Source: Aliirhizobium smilacinae (GTDB lineage: Bacteria; Pseudomonadota; Alphaproteobacteria; Rhizobiales; Rhizobiaceae). From it: a DNA stretch of 64,000 nt. A model generated the notes under the pieces. That model did not search any database. It saw only the letters and a list, made by a program, of their open reading frames with translations, and was not told the DNA's origin. The position numbers and the translations under genes are program-made. The stretch is from positions 265,167 through 329,166 of the forward strand of contig NZ_VDMN01000007.1 of the NCBI RefSeq assembly GCF_006335145.1. The letters are read 5' to 3'. Positions 9,045-17,932 of the stretch are shown here, one piece after another. The stretch's first letter is position 1. Each line of letters opens with the position of its first letter.

Positions 9045-9377
9045 TTGGAAACGGCAGCTTTCCACCTCTACCGAAGGTAGTTCAGCATTGGCTCAACAGC
9101 TTTGCCTATACATGTCGGCGGCGCGCGGAGCCCCTGCATGCCCCACAAAATTAACGGTATATTAAGGTATTCTAATACCCTTAAGCCTATGAAATCATCG
9201 AATTAACCTTACCGCGTAACCTCGCTTGGCATTCGCGCTTGCTCAAATTCGAAAAAATGAGCACTTTTCAAGAAATAAGAGCGATTACCGTGCTGATGCT
9301 TCCATCAGCAGACATCATAGCAATGTCGCGGACGCTCTTTAGTGTGAACTTCGTAGTCGAATAATTGAGGTGCGGGC
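9045..9377. other. Intergenic region, AT-rich
   Basis: These 333 bases hold no convincing gene. A small AT-rich inverted repeat around 9162-9184 (TTAAGGTAT facing ATACCCTTAA) could be a weak terminator for the upstream reductase gene. The last 100 bases probably contain the promoter of the small gene starting at 9378, whose ribosome site is GAGGTG. Confidence 0.4.
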
Positions 9378-9614
9378 ATGACTTATGAATCCGCCAGACT
9401 GATGTCTGAGGCGATCACTATTTCTTCGACGGCAATTCTTTCGTCCTTGATCGACACATTGGTCGAAAAAGGCGTTCTGACTGTGGACGAGGAAAAAGAG
9501 GTTTATCTCTCTGCGATGGACAAGATCAGCGAAGTCGCCGGCGATGATGAAGAGGGCACGCACGAACTGGCCCGCGAACTCATCGAACAGCAGCTTGCCG
9601 ATCGCGAAGCCTAA
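9378..9614 (+). CDS. Small hypothetical acidic protein
   Basis: This is a 78-residue, strongly acidic, predicted helical protein. Its start is supported by GAGGTG 6 bases before the ATG. There is no signal peptide or membrane segment, and the C-terminal half (DEEKEVYLSAMDK...ELARELIEQQLADREA) could form an amphipathic or coiled-coil helix. I do not recognise a named family, although short proteins of this look are common in rhizobia. It stands alone between a plus-strand reductase gene and a convergent membrane-protein gene. Confidence 0.6.
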   Translation: MTYESARLMSEAITISSTAILSSLIDTLVEKGVLTVDEEKEVYLSAMDKISEVAGDDEEGTHELARELIEQQLADREA

Positions 9615-9684
9615 GCCGTCAGGCCGAAGGCCTTGACGTCTCGACCACCGAAATCTCCCGCCCCGGCGGAAGTTTTCGAAAAAA

Positions 9685-11085
9685 TCAGAAGAATGAAACG
9701 GCCAGCACCAGAAGCAGCGAGCTGGCCATCACGGTCAGCGCGAAAGCGCCGTTCCATCTGAGCACGATCGTCGTCGCCGAAGTGGATGTCAGACGCGCCA
9801 TGGTGATCGTCATTGCGCTGATCGGTGACAGGGCGATACCCGCCGCCCAGCCAAGCGAAAGCGCAAGCGCCAGCAACATCGGATGAGCATTACCGAAGGC
9901 TGCAGCCCCGAACAGTTGGGCAAGAAAAACCACCACGATCGAATGCGGCACGAAAAGAACCGCACTCCCCGCAATCGCCACGATACATAGGCTCGCCAGA
10001 ACCGACGGCGGCAGCTGGTTGAGATTTTCCAGAAAATCGCCGCGGCCATCGAGGAAAACCACCGCCGTCGCCCCGATGACGCTGGCCGACAGATAGATCG
10101 CGCTTTCGGTTCGCATGACCGACATATTGCCGACCATGCCTTTGATTTCGTGGCCGAAGCCTGAAAGCGGCACGCGCTGTTCGTAAACGATCGAGCCCAG
10201 TGCAAAAAGCGGTAGAAGGATCAGCGAAGCGACGAGCGGGCTCACATCTATCGCAGCATGAATGGCCAGCGTGCCGCCGAACAGGCCAAAACAGGCACAG
10301 AGCGTTATCGCAAGCGGCCCGACAGATGGCACTTCCCGGTCTTCCGCGTTACCCGCATAGTCCGTCTGGCCAGTGGTCTCGGTATGAAATATCGTCGTCA
10401 CCAGGATCAGGGCAACGGCTGTTGCGAAGGCGGCGACAACGAAAGCCGTCGGAGCAAGGTTCGGGATCGACTGCGTGATGATGGCAAATCCGACGCCAAG
10501 AGGCGACCATATCGTCATCAGCACCGTGCCGCGCATGGCAGCCAGCAGGATCGAACGACGCTCGCCTTGACGATCCTGCCCTTCGGTCGCCTTTGCCACC
10601 ATCTGGCCGAGCAGCGATATGATGCCGATATTGAAAAGCAGGCTGAGCAGATGGCTGCCGACCTTGACCGCCTGGTAGCGCCTGCGGCCAGGCATGCTCA
10701 TCAGATATTCTGCCGCATTCCTGATGATTTCCGACCGGCCGACTGCATAACGCAGCATGCCGAGCACGGACAGGAACGAAGAGAAACCGACGCCCTGATA
10801 AAGCGCACGCTCGACGATCGCGGCCTTCTCAGTGGTAAGCAGAAATTCCGATGTTGCGCAGAGAACAAAGCCGGCCGTCACGAACGTCTTTGCGATCATT
10901 GCCAGCCGCCTCCAGTCCGACAACACCGCCAGTGTGGCAAACGCGGCGGCGGTTCTGAGCAGCCAGACGGAACCGGATGTCACATTTGCAAGGACGAACA
11001 GAAACGCGCCAGCCAAAGTGAGCACATCCGCCACGCTGACAACCTGCGGCTTTGGCAGCATGGCGGCTGCGGCAACCTTGCTCAT
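9685..11085 (-). CDS. Multi-pass membrane protein, possibly an ion-transporter-superfamily permease
   Basis: The 466-residue protein has roughly 11-12 hydrophobic segments spread over its whole length. Features such as GTVLMTIWSPLGVGFAI in the first half and WAAGIALSPISAMTITMARLT near the C-terminus look like the hairpin-containing repeats of the ion transporter (IT) superfamily of anion and dicarboxylate carriers. That assignment is tentative and the substrate is unknown. It is transcribed alone, convergent with the small gene at 9378-9614. Confidence 0.6.
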   Translation of the reverse strand: MSKVAAAAMLPKPQVVSVADVLTLAGAFLFVLANVTSGSVWLLRTAAAFATLAVLSDWRRLAMIAKTFVTAGFVLCATSEFLLTTEKAAIVERALYQGVGFSSFLSVLGMLRYAVGRSEIIRNAAEYLMSMPGRRRYQAVKVGSHLLSLLFNIGIISLLGQMVAKATEGQDRQGERRSILLAAMRGTVLMTIWSPLGVGFAIITQSIPNLAPTAFVVAAFATAVALILVTTIFHTETTGQTDYAGNAEDREVPSVGPLAITLCACFGLFGGTLAIHAAIDVSPLVASLILLPLFALGSIVYEQRVPLSGFGHEIKGMVGNMSVMRTESAIYLSASVIGATAVVFLDGRGDFLENLNQLPPSVLASLCIVAIAGSAVLFVPHSIVVVFLAQLFGAAAFGNAHPMLLALALSLGWAAGIALSPISAMTITMARLTSTSATTIVLRWNGAFALTVMASSLLLVLAVSFF

Positions 11086-11503
11086 GGACAGAAAACTCCG
11101 GGAAAAGCTGCGATCCCGACGCTCATGTCCGAAACGGCGAGAGATCTAAAAAGGGAATTGGGGGTATCAAATAACCTGCTGCAAGACGGTAACACCCTGG
11201 CTACAGGACGGATTACCTAATTGCTGCATTGCAACATAACGGAATCAAAGTCCAGCATTCTCAGAGTGTCAAACACCTGCTGCGACGCAATATTCTTTGT
11301 TTCAGGCGGGCAGTTCGCCTATACACACAACTTCGAATTGCCACTCAATGCGGCAGATCGTCTCTCTGTTGTTTTTTGAGGCAACGACATCAAAGTCGTG
11401 CCGCTTAAAGCGAAGCGAACCTGGGGGAACCCATCGAGCGTGATGCCGCGGCAAGTGATGGCGGACATGCTTAGTTCGCAAGCGCGCGAACTGCGGCGGC
11501 AAG
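11086..11503. other. Intergenic region without a supported gene
   Basis: These 418 bases lie between the start of the membrane-protein gene (11085, minus strand) and the 3' end of phaG. An open frame on the minus strand reaches into it (11302-11577), but it overlaps phaG, has no ribosome site, and matches no family I know. I see no RNA gene or strong hairpin. Confidence 0.4.
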
Positions 11504-11899
11504 TCAAGACGCGTCAGAAACATCTTCCGGGTTTGGACGCTCTTCCGGGCCGACATATTTTCTGGGCACTCCGTCACGCCGTGCCGTGCGGTCCCGATGC
11601 AGCGCTGCGCGTGCCAGCAGCATGAAGGTGATCGGTGTCGTCACGGTTACAAAGATGCCGATCAGGATCTCATGGATGACCAGCCGCGAAGACGACACGG
11701 TGAAATAGATCATCGAGGCCAGCATTATCCCGCCGATCCCCCAGCTGGTGCCGAGCGCCGGCGCATGAAGCCGCTCGTAGAAGGTTGGCAGACGCAGGAA
11801 GCCGATGGCACCGATCAGGGCGAGTGCAGCACCGACCAGCAGAAAGAAGGCTACGGCAAGTGCTACGGAAAGCGGGAGGTCTGCGGCAGGATAGATCAT
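11504..11899 (-). CDS. phaG: Monovalent cation/H+ antiporter subunit G
   Basis: The 131-residue protein has three membrane helices. The family stretch GAIGFLRLPTFYERLHAPALGTS follows the first helix, as in MnhG/MrpG/PhaG, and a charged tail of about 30 residues ends the protein. It is one of the small subunits of the multi-subunit Mrp complex that exchanges Na+ or K+ for H+. Its ATG overlaps the stop of phaF (ATGA at 11896-11899). It is the last gene of the operon. Confidence 0.92.
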   Translation of the reverse strand: MIYPAADLPLSVALAVAFFLLVGAALALIGAIGFLRLPTFYERLHAPALGTSWGIGGIMLASMIYFTVSSSRLVIHEILIGIFVTVTTPITFMLLARAALHRDRTARRDGVPRKYVGPEERPNPEDVSDAS

Positions 11900-12177
11900 T
11901 CGATCACCTCCCCGCGCATCAGGAATTTAGCCAGCGCCACGGTCGAAACGAATCCGAGAAGCCCGATTACCAGCGCCGCCTCGAAATAGATCACACGGCC
12001 TGTGCCGATGCCGAATGTTACGAGCAGCAGCATCGCGTTGATATAGATCGTATCGAGACCGATGATGCGGTCCTGCGCTCGTGGCCCGCGAAACATTCGG
12101 ATTGCGGCGATCGCCATGGCGACAACCAACATGAATTGGGAAATTGCGACCGCAGTATAGATGATGACGGCACTCAT
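11896..12177 (-). CDS. phaF: Monovalent cation/H+ antiporter subunit F
   Basis: This is a 93-residue small hydrophobic protein with three helices. The typical PhaF/MrpF segment FRGPRAQDRIIGLDTIYIN sits between helices 1 and 2. I start it at the ATG at 12177, which overlaps the phaE stop (ATGA). A longer frame exists, but its extra 18 residues lie entirely within phaE. It is part of the same antiporter complex. Confidence 0.92.
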   Translation of the reverse strand: MSAVIIYTAVAISQFMLVVAMAIAAIRMFRGPRAQDRIIGLDTIYINAMLLLVTFGIGTGRVIYFEAALVIGLLGFVSTVALAKFLMRGEVIE

Positions 12178-12650
12178 GCGAATATCTCCATCAACAGCTT
12201 CTCGTAACGGTTCTTGATCGTCGCGACCCACTGCTCTTCCTCTTCCAGATCGAGCACGTGCATGAGGATGGAACCATCGTAGGAATCATATTCCAACCAG
12301 ACCGATCCGGGCGTGCTTGTCAGAATGATCGCCAGAAGCGCCAGAGCGGTGCGATCCTTGATCTCGAGCGGAATCGTCAGGAAACCTGCCTTCCGTCCCT
12401 TTGCCCGTCCCCGGACGATCAGCCAGGCAACCGCAATATTCGAGAGGGCAACGTCATAGAGCACGATGAAGAACAGTTTGGGCAGAAGATACCATTTATT
12501 CAGCTTCGGTTTGTCCGGTCTCAACGACGCCATGGCCCAGGAAGCGAATACCGCAACCAGCGCACCGAGGATCAGATGCCCGAGCGTGAAGCCGTTCAGC
12601 AGCATCCACATCAGTGTCAATGAGATCGTCAGGATCGGATAGGGAAGCAT
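12174..12650 (-). CDS. phaE: Monovalent cation/H+ antiporter subunit E
   Basis: The 158-residue protein has two or three N-terminal membrane helices and a cytoplasmic domain. The MnhE-family segments LFFIVLYDVALSNIAVAW and LTSTPGSVWLEYD are present. It overlaps the phaD stop by one base at its start, continuing the string of overlapping genes. Subunit E is needed for assembly or activity of Mrp complexes. Confidence 0.92.
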   Translation of the reverse strand: MLPYPILTISLTLMWMLLNGFTLGHLILGALVAVFASWAMASLRPDKPKLNKWYLLPKLFFIVLYDVALSNIAVAWLIVRGRAKGRKAGFLTIPLEIKDRTALALLAIILTSTPGSVWLEYDSYDGSILMHVLDLEEEEQWVATIKNRYEKLLMEIFA

Positions 12651-14272
12651 CAGTTGCCCTCCCCGGCATCGCTATCGACACCCGGCACGATCGTCGCATT
12701 CCGAACCGCATCGATATAGATGCTCGGAGTGTTGAGGGTGCGGATGGTCGTGTCCATGTACTGGATCGCCGAATTTGCCTGCACCGTCAGCAACAGCGTC
12801 AGACCCAGAAGGAACATGACGGGCACGATCTCGATGACGAGAACGCGCGGAACCGTGCCTTCGAGCGAGGTCCAGAATGTCCGGATCCCGACGCGTGTCA
12901 TCGAGATGAGGGCTGCGACGCCCGACAGGATGACAAGCACGATCAGAACCCAGACGGCAACTGTCGGCGGCACGCCAATAGCCCCGGTGCCCATCATCGC
13001 AGACAGCATGGCGAATTTGGCAATGAATCCGGACAAGGGCGGCAGGCCCGAGAGAAGAAGGCCGCACATGGCAAAACACGTACCGAGAATAGCCAGCGTA
13101 CCGGGCATGGTCACGCCATCCCCTTCTTCCGGCTCGTCTTCGTCCGCATCGCCATAAGCTTCCATGGTGACGGCAAGAACGTTGGCGCCGGCGTCCTGGC
13201 TGCGCTCGACAAGCTCGATCAGCATGAAGAAGGCGCTGATCGTCAGCGTCGAGCTGACCAGATAAAGCAGCGCCCCGGACGAGACCGCACCGTCGTTGAT
13301 ACCGATCACCATCAGCAGCGTGCCGGACGAGATCAGCACCGAAAAGCCGGCAAGCCTGCCGAGCGCCTGCGATGCAAGCACCCCGATCGTCCCGAAGATC
13401 AGCGTTGCCATACCACCATAAAGCAACACGGTGGATCCGAAGCCGGCGGAAGGCCCGCTGTCGAACAGCAGCGTCGTGAGCCGCAGGATGATATAGATGC
13501 CGAGCTTGCTGAGAATGGCGAAGATGCCGGCGACCGGCGCCGCAGCAGCGCTATAGGCGGTGGGCAGCCAGAAGCAGAGCGGCCACATGCCTGCCTTGAT
13601 AAGAAAGGCGATGCCGAGCACGCCGGCACCGGCTTCCATCAGCATCCGGCGATCCGCTTCCATTTCCGGGATGCGGGCAGCAAGATCCGCCATGTTCAGC
13701 GTACCGGCCGTGCCGTAGATCAGGCTGACGCCGATCAGGAAAAGAAGTGCCGCCGCGAGGTTGACTGCAATGTAGTGCAGGCCGGCCTTGACGCGCAGCT
13801 GGCCCGAACCGTGCAGCAGAAGACCGTAGGATGCCGCCAGCATCACTTCGAAAAACACGAAGAGATTGAACAGGTCGCCCGTCAGGAAAGCCCCATTAAC
13901 GCCCATCAGCAGCAGCTGGAACATCGAGTGGAAATGTGAGCCCATCGCGTGCCAGCGCGCCAGCGAATAGACGAGGGCCGCAACGGCGACAGACGCCGTC
14001 AGCAGCAGCATCAGGGCCGACAGTCCGTCGAGCACGAGAACGACGCCGAACGGAGCGGCCCAGTTACCGAGCAGATAGACGCCCTCATAACCGTTCGGGC
14101 CGCTTTCGATACGAAACAGAATGAAGGCGACGGTGATCAGCAGAAGCGTTGAGGCAAGGCTTACCATCGCCTTTGCCACGCGCTGCCGCTCATCGATGAA
14201 CAGCAGGATCGCCGCGGCCGCGAGCGGGATCAGGATCGGCGCGACGATCAGATGGTGCGACCAGCCGTTCAT
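12650..14272 (-). CDS. phaD: Monovalent cation/H+ antiporter subunit D
   Basis: The 540-residue protein has about 14 membrane helices and is homologous to the proton-pumping NuoM/NuoN subunits of complex I. Recognisable features are NLFVFFEVMLAASYGLLLHG, with the conserved Glu of the first ion channel, and KAGMWPLCFWLPTAYSAA, with the conserved Lys and His-type loop region. It is expected to form one of the H+ translocation paths of the antiporter. An acidic insert (DADEDEPEEGDG) sits in a cytoplasmic loop near residue 380. The start overlaps the phaC stop by ATGA. Confidence 0.93.
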   Translation of the reverse strand: MNGWSHHLIVAPILIPLAAAAILLFIDERQRVAKAMVSLASTLLLITVAFILFRIESGPNGYEGVYLLGNWAAPFGVVLVLDGLSALMLLLTASVAVAALVYSLARWHAMGSHFHSMFQLLLMGVNGAFLTGDLFNLFVFFEVMLAASYGLLLHGSGQLRVKAGLHYIAVNLAAALLFLIGVSLIYGTAGTLNMADLAARIPEMEADRRMLMEAGAGVLGIAFLIKAGMWPLCFWLPTAYSAAAAPVAGIFAILSKLGIYIILRLTTLLFDSGPSAGFGSTVLLYGGMATLIFGTIGVLASQALGRLAGFSVLISSGTLLMVIGINDGAVSSGALLYLVSSTLTISAFFMLIELVERSQDAGANVLAVTMEAYGDADEDEPEEGDGVTMPGTLAILGTCFAMCGLLLSGLPPLSGFIAKFAMLSAMMGTGAIGVPPTVAVWVLIVLVILSGVAALISMTRVGIRTFWTSLEGTVPRVLVIEIVPVMFLLGLTLLLTVQANSAIQYMDTTIRTLNTPSIYIDAVRNATIVPGVDSDAGEGN

Positions 14273-14607
14273 CGCTTGTCCCCCCTGCCGTCCACATGGT
14301 CTGTGCCGGTCAGGCCGCGCGAGGCGAGCAACACGACGAGGAACAGCGCCGTCGTCGCAAATCCGATGACGATCGCGGTGAGCACCAGCGCCTGCGGCAC
14401 CGGATCGGCCAGAACGCCGTCAACCCCGCCTTCGCTCAGGATCGGCGGAACGTTCGTCTTCACGCCGCCGACACCGAAGATGAACAGGTTCACCGCATAG
14501 GAGAGCAGTGAAAGCCCGATGATGACCTGGTAGGTGCGCGGACGCAGGATGAGCCACACGCCGCAGCTGGTCATGACGCCGATGGCGATGGAAAGGATGA
14601 TTTCCAT
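14269..14607 (-). CDS. phaC: Monovalent cation/H+ antiporter subunit C
   Basis: The 112-residue protein has three helices and is homologous to NuoK. It shows LRPRTYQVIIGLSLLSYAVNLFIF and DPVPQALVLTAIVIGFA, both diagnostic of MnhC/MrpC. I place the ATG at 14607, which shares one base with the phaAB stop (TAATG). A longer in-frame reading into phaAB is rejected because it lies wholly in that gene. Confidence 0.92.
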   Translation of the reverse strand: MEIILSIAIGVMTSCGVWLILRPRTYQVIIGLSLLSYAVNLFIFGVGGVKTNVPPILSEGGVDGVLADPVPQALVLTAIVIGFATTALFLVVLLASRGLTGTDHVDGRGDKR

Positions 14608-17555
14608 TAGCTCTCCTTCGTCTTGTCGGCTTCGATCGTGCGAAGGCGGGTGATGCGGATGGACTGGTGAGCCAGGGCAACAAGGATCAGCACCGTCGAT
14701 CCCACCACCAGCAGGAAGACGCCGAGATCGAAGAGCAGCGCCGTCGCAGCCGGCACTTTGCCGATCAGCGGTAGCGTCAGATATTGCGAATGCGACGTCA
14801 GGAACGGATAACCGAGGAACCAGGCGCCGACACCGGTCAGGGTCGAGATCAGAAGCCCGAGACCCATCCACCAGAGCGGCAGGATGCGAATACGATCCTC
14901 CGCCCAGCGGGTACCGCCAGCCAGATATTGCAGCAGGAATGCGATCGAAAGCGTCAGTCCGGCCGAGAACCCGCCGCCCGGCAGATCATGCCCGCGCATG
15001 AAGATATAGACCGCGAAGGTGATGATGACCGGGAACATCCATTGCATGATCACCGACGGCACCAGCAGATAGTCACGCACCGTATCGCCCGCATTGCGCT
15101 CCGGCCGCTCCTCGTCGAAGCGGTTCTGGATCCGTTGCTGCTCGGGCATGACCATCGTGTCGGGCGCCGGACGGAAACGGCGCAGCAGGGCAAAGACAGT
15201 CAGTGCCACGATGCCAAGAACAGTGATTTCACCGAGCGTGTCGAAACCGCGGAAATCGACGAGAATGACGTTGACGACGTTGCGGCCGCCACCTTCCGTA
15301 TAGGCGTTTTCCAGGAAGTAGGTGGCGATGGCATCCGGCACCGGCATGGTCATCACGGCATAGGCGATAAAAGTCATGCCGACACCGCAGATGATCGCGA
15401 TCAAGAGATCGCGGAAACGCCGGAAGCGGGCACGGAACGTCACCGATTCATCCATCTTCTCCGTCCGCTTCGGCAGCCAGCGTAACCCGAGCAGGATAAG
15501 AACGGTGGTGACGATCTCGACCAAAAGCTGGGTAATCGCAAGATCCGGCGCCGAGAGCCAGACGAAGGTGATGCAGACGATAAGGCCGATGCCGCCGAGC
15601 ATGATCAGCGCCGCAAGCCGATGGTACTTGGCGAGAAAGGCCGTGCCGAGCGCAAGGCAGATGCCGATCAGCCAGATGCCGGCAAACACCTTGTCGACGC
15701 CCGAGAATACGAAGGTGCGCGGCTCGAAGCCGGAGAGCCAGAGTGGCAGGAGACCCGCGAGGAAGCCTGTCACGACCACCCAGCGCAATTGCGGCTGCAG
15801 ATTGCGGGTGCCGATCCGCTGTTCGGCCGAACGGGCCCAGCGCCACGAAACCTCGACGAGGATACGCTCGAAGATACGCTGGCCCTTCAGCCGGCGTAGC
15901 AGCGGTGGACCGTCCTCGCAGGTCGCCAGATAGTGGCGAAGCACGAAATAGAGCGCACTTCCGCCAACAAGCGCGATCAGGCTCATGACCAGCGGCAGGT
16001 TGAAGCCGTGCCAGATCGAAAGACTGTATTCCGGCGTATCCGTGCCGAGGACGCTGACCACCGCCGTATGAAGGAACGGACCGACAGAGAAGGCCGGCGC
16101 GATGCCGACGATCAGGCAGATGACGACGAGCAGCTCGATCGGAAAGCGCATCCAGCGCGTCGGCTCATGCGGCGTGTCCTTCGGCAGATTGGTCGGCGAC
16201 GGGCCGAAAAAGACGGTATGGATGAAGCGCAGCGAATAGGCGACGCTGAACGCACCGGCAAGCGTGGCGACATAAGGCAGGATAATGTCGAGTACCGAAT
16301 CCGCATGCGTCTCGATCGCCTCGGCGAAGAACATTTCCTTCGACAGGAAGCCGTTGAGCAGAGGTACGCCCGCCATCGCCGCACTCGCCACCATGGCAAG
16401 TGTCGCGGTATAGGGCAGATAGCGGAAAAGCCCGCTTAATCGTCGCATGTCACGCGTTCCGGTCTCATGATCGATGATGCCGGCTGCCATGAACAGCGAC
16501 GCCTTGAAGGTCGCATGGTTCAGCATGTGGAAGATCGCCGCCACCGTGGCAAGCGGACTTCCGAGGCTGAGAAGCGTGGTGATCAGCCCGAGATGGCTGA
16601 TCGTCGAATAGGCAAGCAGACCTTTGAGGTCCTGCTGGAAGATCGCGAAAAAGGCGCCGATCAGAAGCGTGAGAATGCCGGCCGCCCCCAGGATGAAGAA
16701 CCATTCATAGGTTCCCGAAAGCGCCGGCGAGAAGCGGGCCAGCAAGAAGACCCCGGCCTTCACCATTGTCGCCGAATGCAGATAGGCCGAGACCGGCGTC
16801 GGCGCCGCCATCGCATTCGGCAGCCAGAAATGGAACGGGAACTGGGCACTCTTGGTCAGCGCGCCGAGAAGGATGAAGATCAGCGCCGGAACGTAGAGCG
16901 AGTGGCCGCGAATGAGATCGCCCGACGCCAGGATTTTGTCGAGATCATAGCTGCCGACGATATTGCCGATGAGAAGCAGGCCGATCAGCAGGCAGAAACC
17001 GCCGATACCGGTGATCGTCAGAGCCATACGGGCGCCATCGCGCGCCGCGGCGGAATTGTTCCAGTAGCTGATCAGCAGGAAGGACGAGATACTCGTCAAC
17101 TCCCAGAAGATCGAAAGCAGGATGACATTGCCCGAGAGAACGATGCCGAGCATTGCCCCCATGAATGCCAGGAAAAAGGAGAAGAACCGCGGGACGGGGT
17201 CGTCCTCGGACATGTAATAACGGGCATAGACCGTCACGAGCAGGCCGATCCCGGTGATCAGCACGCAAAACATCCAGGCGAAACCATCCAGACGCAGCGA
17301 AAAGTTCAGACCAAGCTGAGGGATCCATTCCAGATGGTAGCGAAAGACATTACCATCGGTCACCTGCGGATAGGCCAGAACGGTGATGATCAGGCAAAAG
17401 GCGGCGACCAGAGAAGCAAGCCGCGACGGCAGGACAGTCGATGCCGTGTTCAGGAGCAGAACGGAAAGGATACTTCCGATAAACGGCAAGGCCAGCAGCA
17501 GAAGAAGAAATTGCGGCGCAAGCGTTATCCCAATGTCCCATCCCTTCATTTCCAA
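14607..17555 (-). CDS. phaAB: Fused antiporter subunits A and B
   Basis: The 982-residue protein has an N-terminal NuoL-like subunit A of about 780 residues, with KSAQFPFHFWLPNAMAAPTPVSA and NHATFKASLFMAAGI as the conserved ion-channel segments. It continues into a subunit B domain, with FAVYIFMRGHDLPGGGFSAG near residue 860. The fusion is the usual rhizobial (group 2 Mrp, Pha1) arrangement, first studied as a K+ efflux system required for symbiosis in Sinorhizobium meliloti. It starts the operon phaAB-C-D-E-F-G. The physiological role here is pH/Na+/K+ homeostasis. Confidence 0.93.
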   Translation of the reverse strand: MEMKGWDIGITLAPQFLLLLLALPFIGSILSVLLLNTASTVLPSRLASLVAAFCLIITVLAYPQVTDGNVFRYHLEWIPQLGLNFSLRLDGFAWMFCVLITGIGLLVTVYARYYMSEDDPVPRFFSFFLAFMGAMLGIVLSGNVILLSIFWELTSISSFLLISYWNNSAAARDGARMALTITGIGGFCLLIGLLLIGNIVGSYDLDKILASGDLIRGHSLYVPALIFILLGALTKSAQFPFHFWLPNAMAAPTPVSAYLHSATMVKAGVFLLARFSPALSGTYEWFFILGAAGILTLLIGAFFAIFQQDLKGLLAYSTISHLGLITTLLSLGSPLATVAAIFHMLNHATFKASLFMAAGIIDHETGTRDMRRLSGLFRYLPYTATLAMVASAAMAGVPLLNGFLSKEMFFAEAIETHADSVLDIILPYVATLAGAFSVAYSLRFIHTVFFGPSPTNLPKDTPHEPTRWMRFPIELLVVICLIVGIAPAFSVGPFLHTAVVSVLGTDTPEYSLSIWHGFNLPLVMSLIALVGGSALYFVLRHYLATCEDGPPLLRRLKGQRIFERILVEVSWRWARSAEQRIGTRNLQPQLRWVVVTGFLAGLLPLWLSGFEPRTFVFSGVDKVFAGIWLIGICLALGTAFLAKYHRLAALIMLGGIGLIVCITFVWLSAPDLAITQLLVEIVTTVLILLGLRWLPKRTEKMDESVTFRARFRRFRDLLIAIICGVGMTFIAYAVMTMPVPDAIATYFLENAYTEGGGRNVVNVILVDFRGFDTLGEITVLGIVALTVFALLRRFRPAPDTMVMPEQQRIQNRFDEERPERNAGDTVRDYLLVPSVIMQWMFPVIITFAVYIFMRGHDLPGGGFSAGLTLSIAFLLQYLAGGTRWAEDRIRILPLWWMGLGLLISTLTGVGAWFLGYPFLTSHSQYLTLPLIGKVPAATALLFDLGVFLLVVGSTVLILVALAHQSIRITRLRTIEADKTKES

Positions 17556-17655
17556 GGCATTTCAGACCTCTATCATGTAATGGGATGCCCCACTAGCCAA
17601 TCGGATCAAACTGCCATATATGATTGATTCTGACCAATATGGGCATTTTGGAACA

Positions 17656-17925
17656 ATGGGTCAACCGGATCAGGGAAAGATTTTGTCACCGGCGCTCTGT
17701 CGCGCAGGCCGCGGCTTCCTCGACTGGACGCAAGGCGATCTGGCGGATCGCTCCGGCGTGTCCCGCAGCACGATCAGGGATTACGAAGGCGACCGCCACG
17801 AGGTTCACCGCTCGACGGAAGCGCAGCTTCGGCGGGCGTTTGAGGAAGGCGGACTGGCATTCGTTGCCGTCGAAGACGACTGCATTGGCATTTGCCCCAA
17901 GGACAAGAACAAACCCGCCGAATGA
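17656..17925 (+). CDS. Small XRE-family transcriptional regulator
   Basis: The 89-residue protein is a single helix-turn-helix domain. Its core is AGRGFLDWTQGDLADRSGVS followed by RSTIRDYEGDRHEVHRSTEAQ, a form very common in rhizobia as stand-alone regulators. I start it at the ATG at 17656 with GGA just upstream; an in-frame ATG at 17620 lacks a ribosome site. It is divergent from phaAB, so it may regulate the antiporter operon, but no operator was identified. It ends 7 bases before the convergent response regulator gene. Confidence 0.75.
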   Translation: MGQPDQGKILSPALCRAGRGFLDWTQGDLADRSGVSRSTIRDYEGDRHEVHRSTEAQLRRAFEEGGLAFVAVEDDCIGICPKDKNKPAE

Positions 17926-17932
17926 CATCCGG

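Noticed and set aside
11302..11577. Minus-strand frame beside phaG, considered as a PilZ-like fragment
   Set aside because: The resemblance was too weak, and it overlaps the 3' end of phaG without a ribosome site.
12614..13939. Long plus-strand open frame (441 codons) opposite phaD
   Set aside because: It is antisense to a clearly recognised antiporter subunit and encodes a composition-biased (Arg/His/Asp/Gln-rich) sequence typical of the reverse reading of GC-rich membrane protein genes.
16467..17627. Plus-strand open frame (386 codons) opposite phaAB
   Set aside because: Same reason: antisense to phaAB, very high charged content, no ribosome site.
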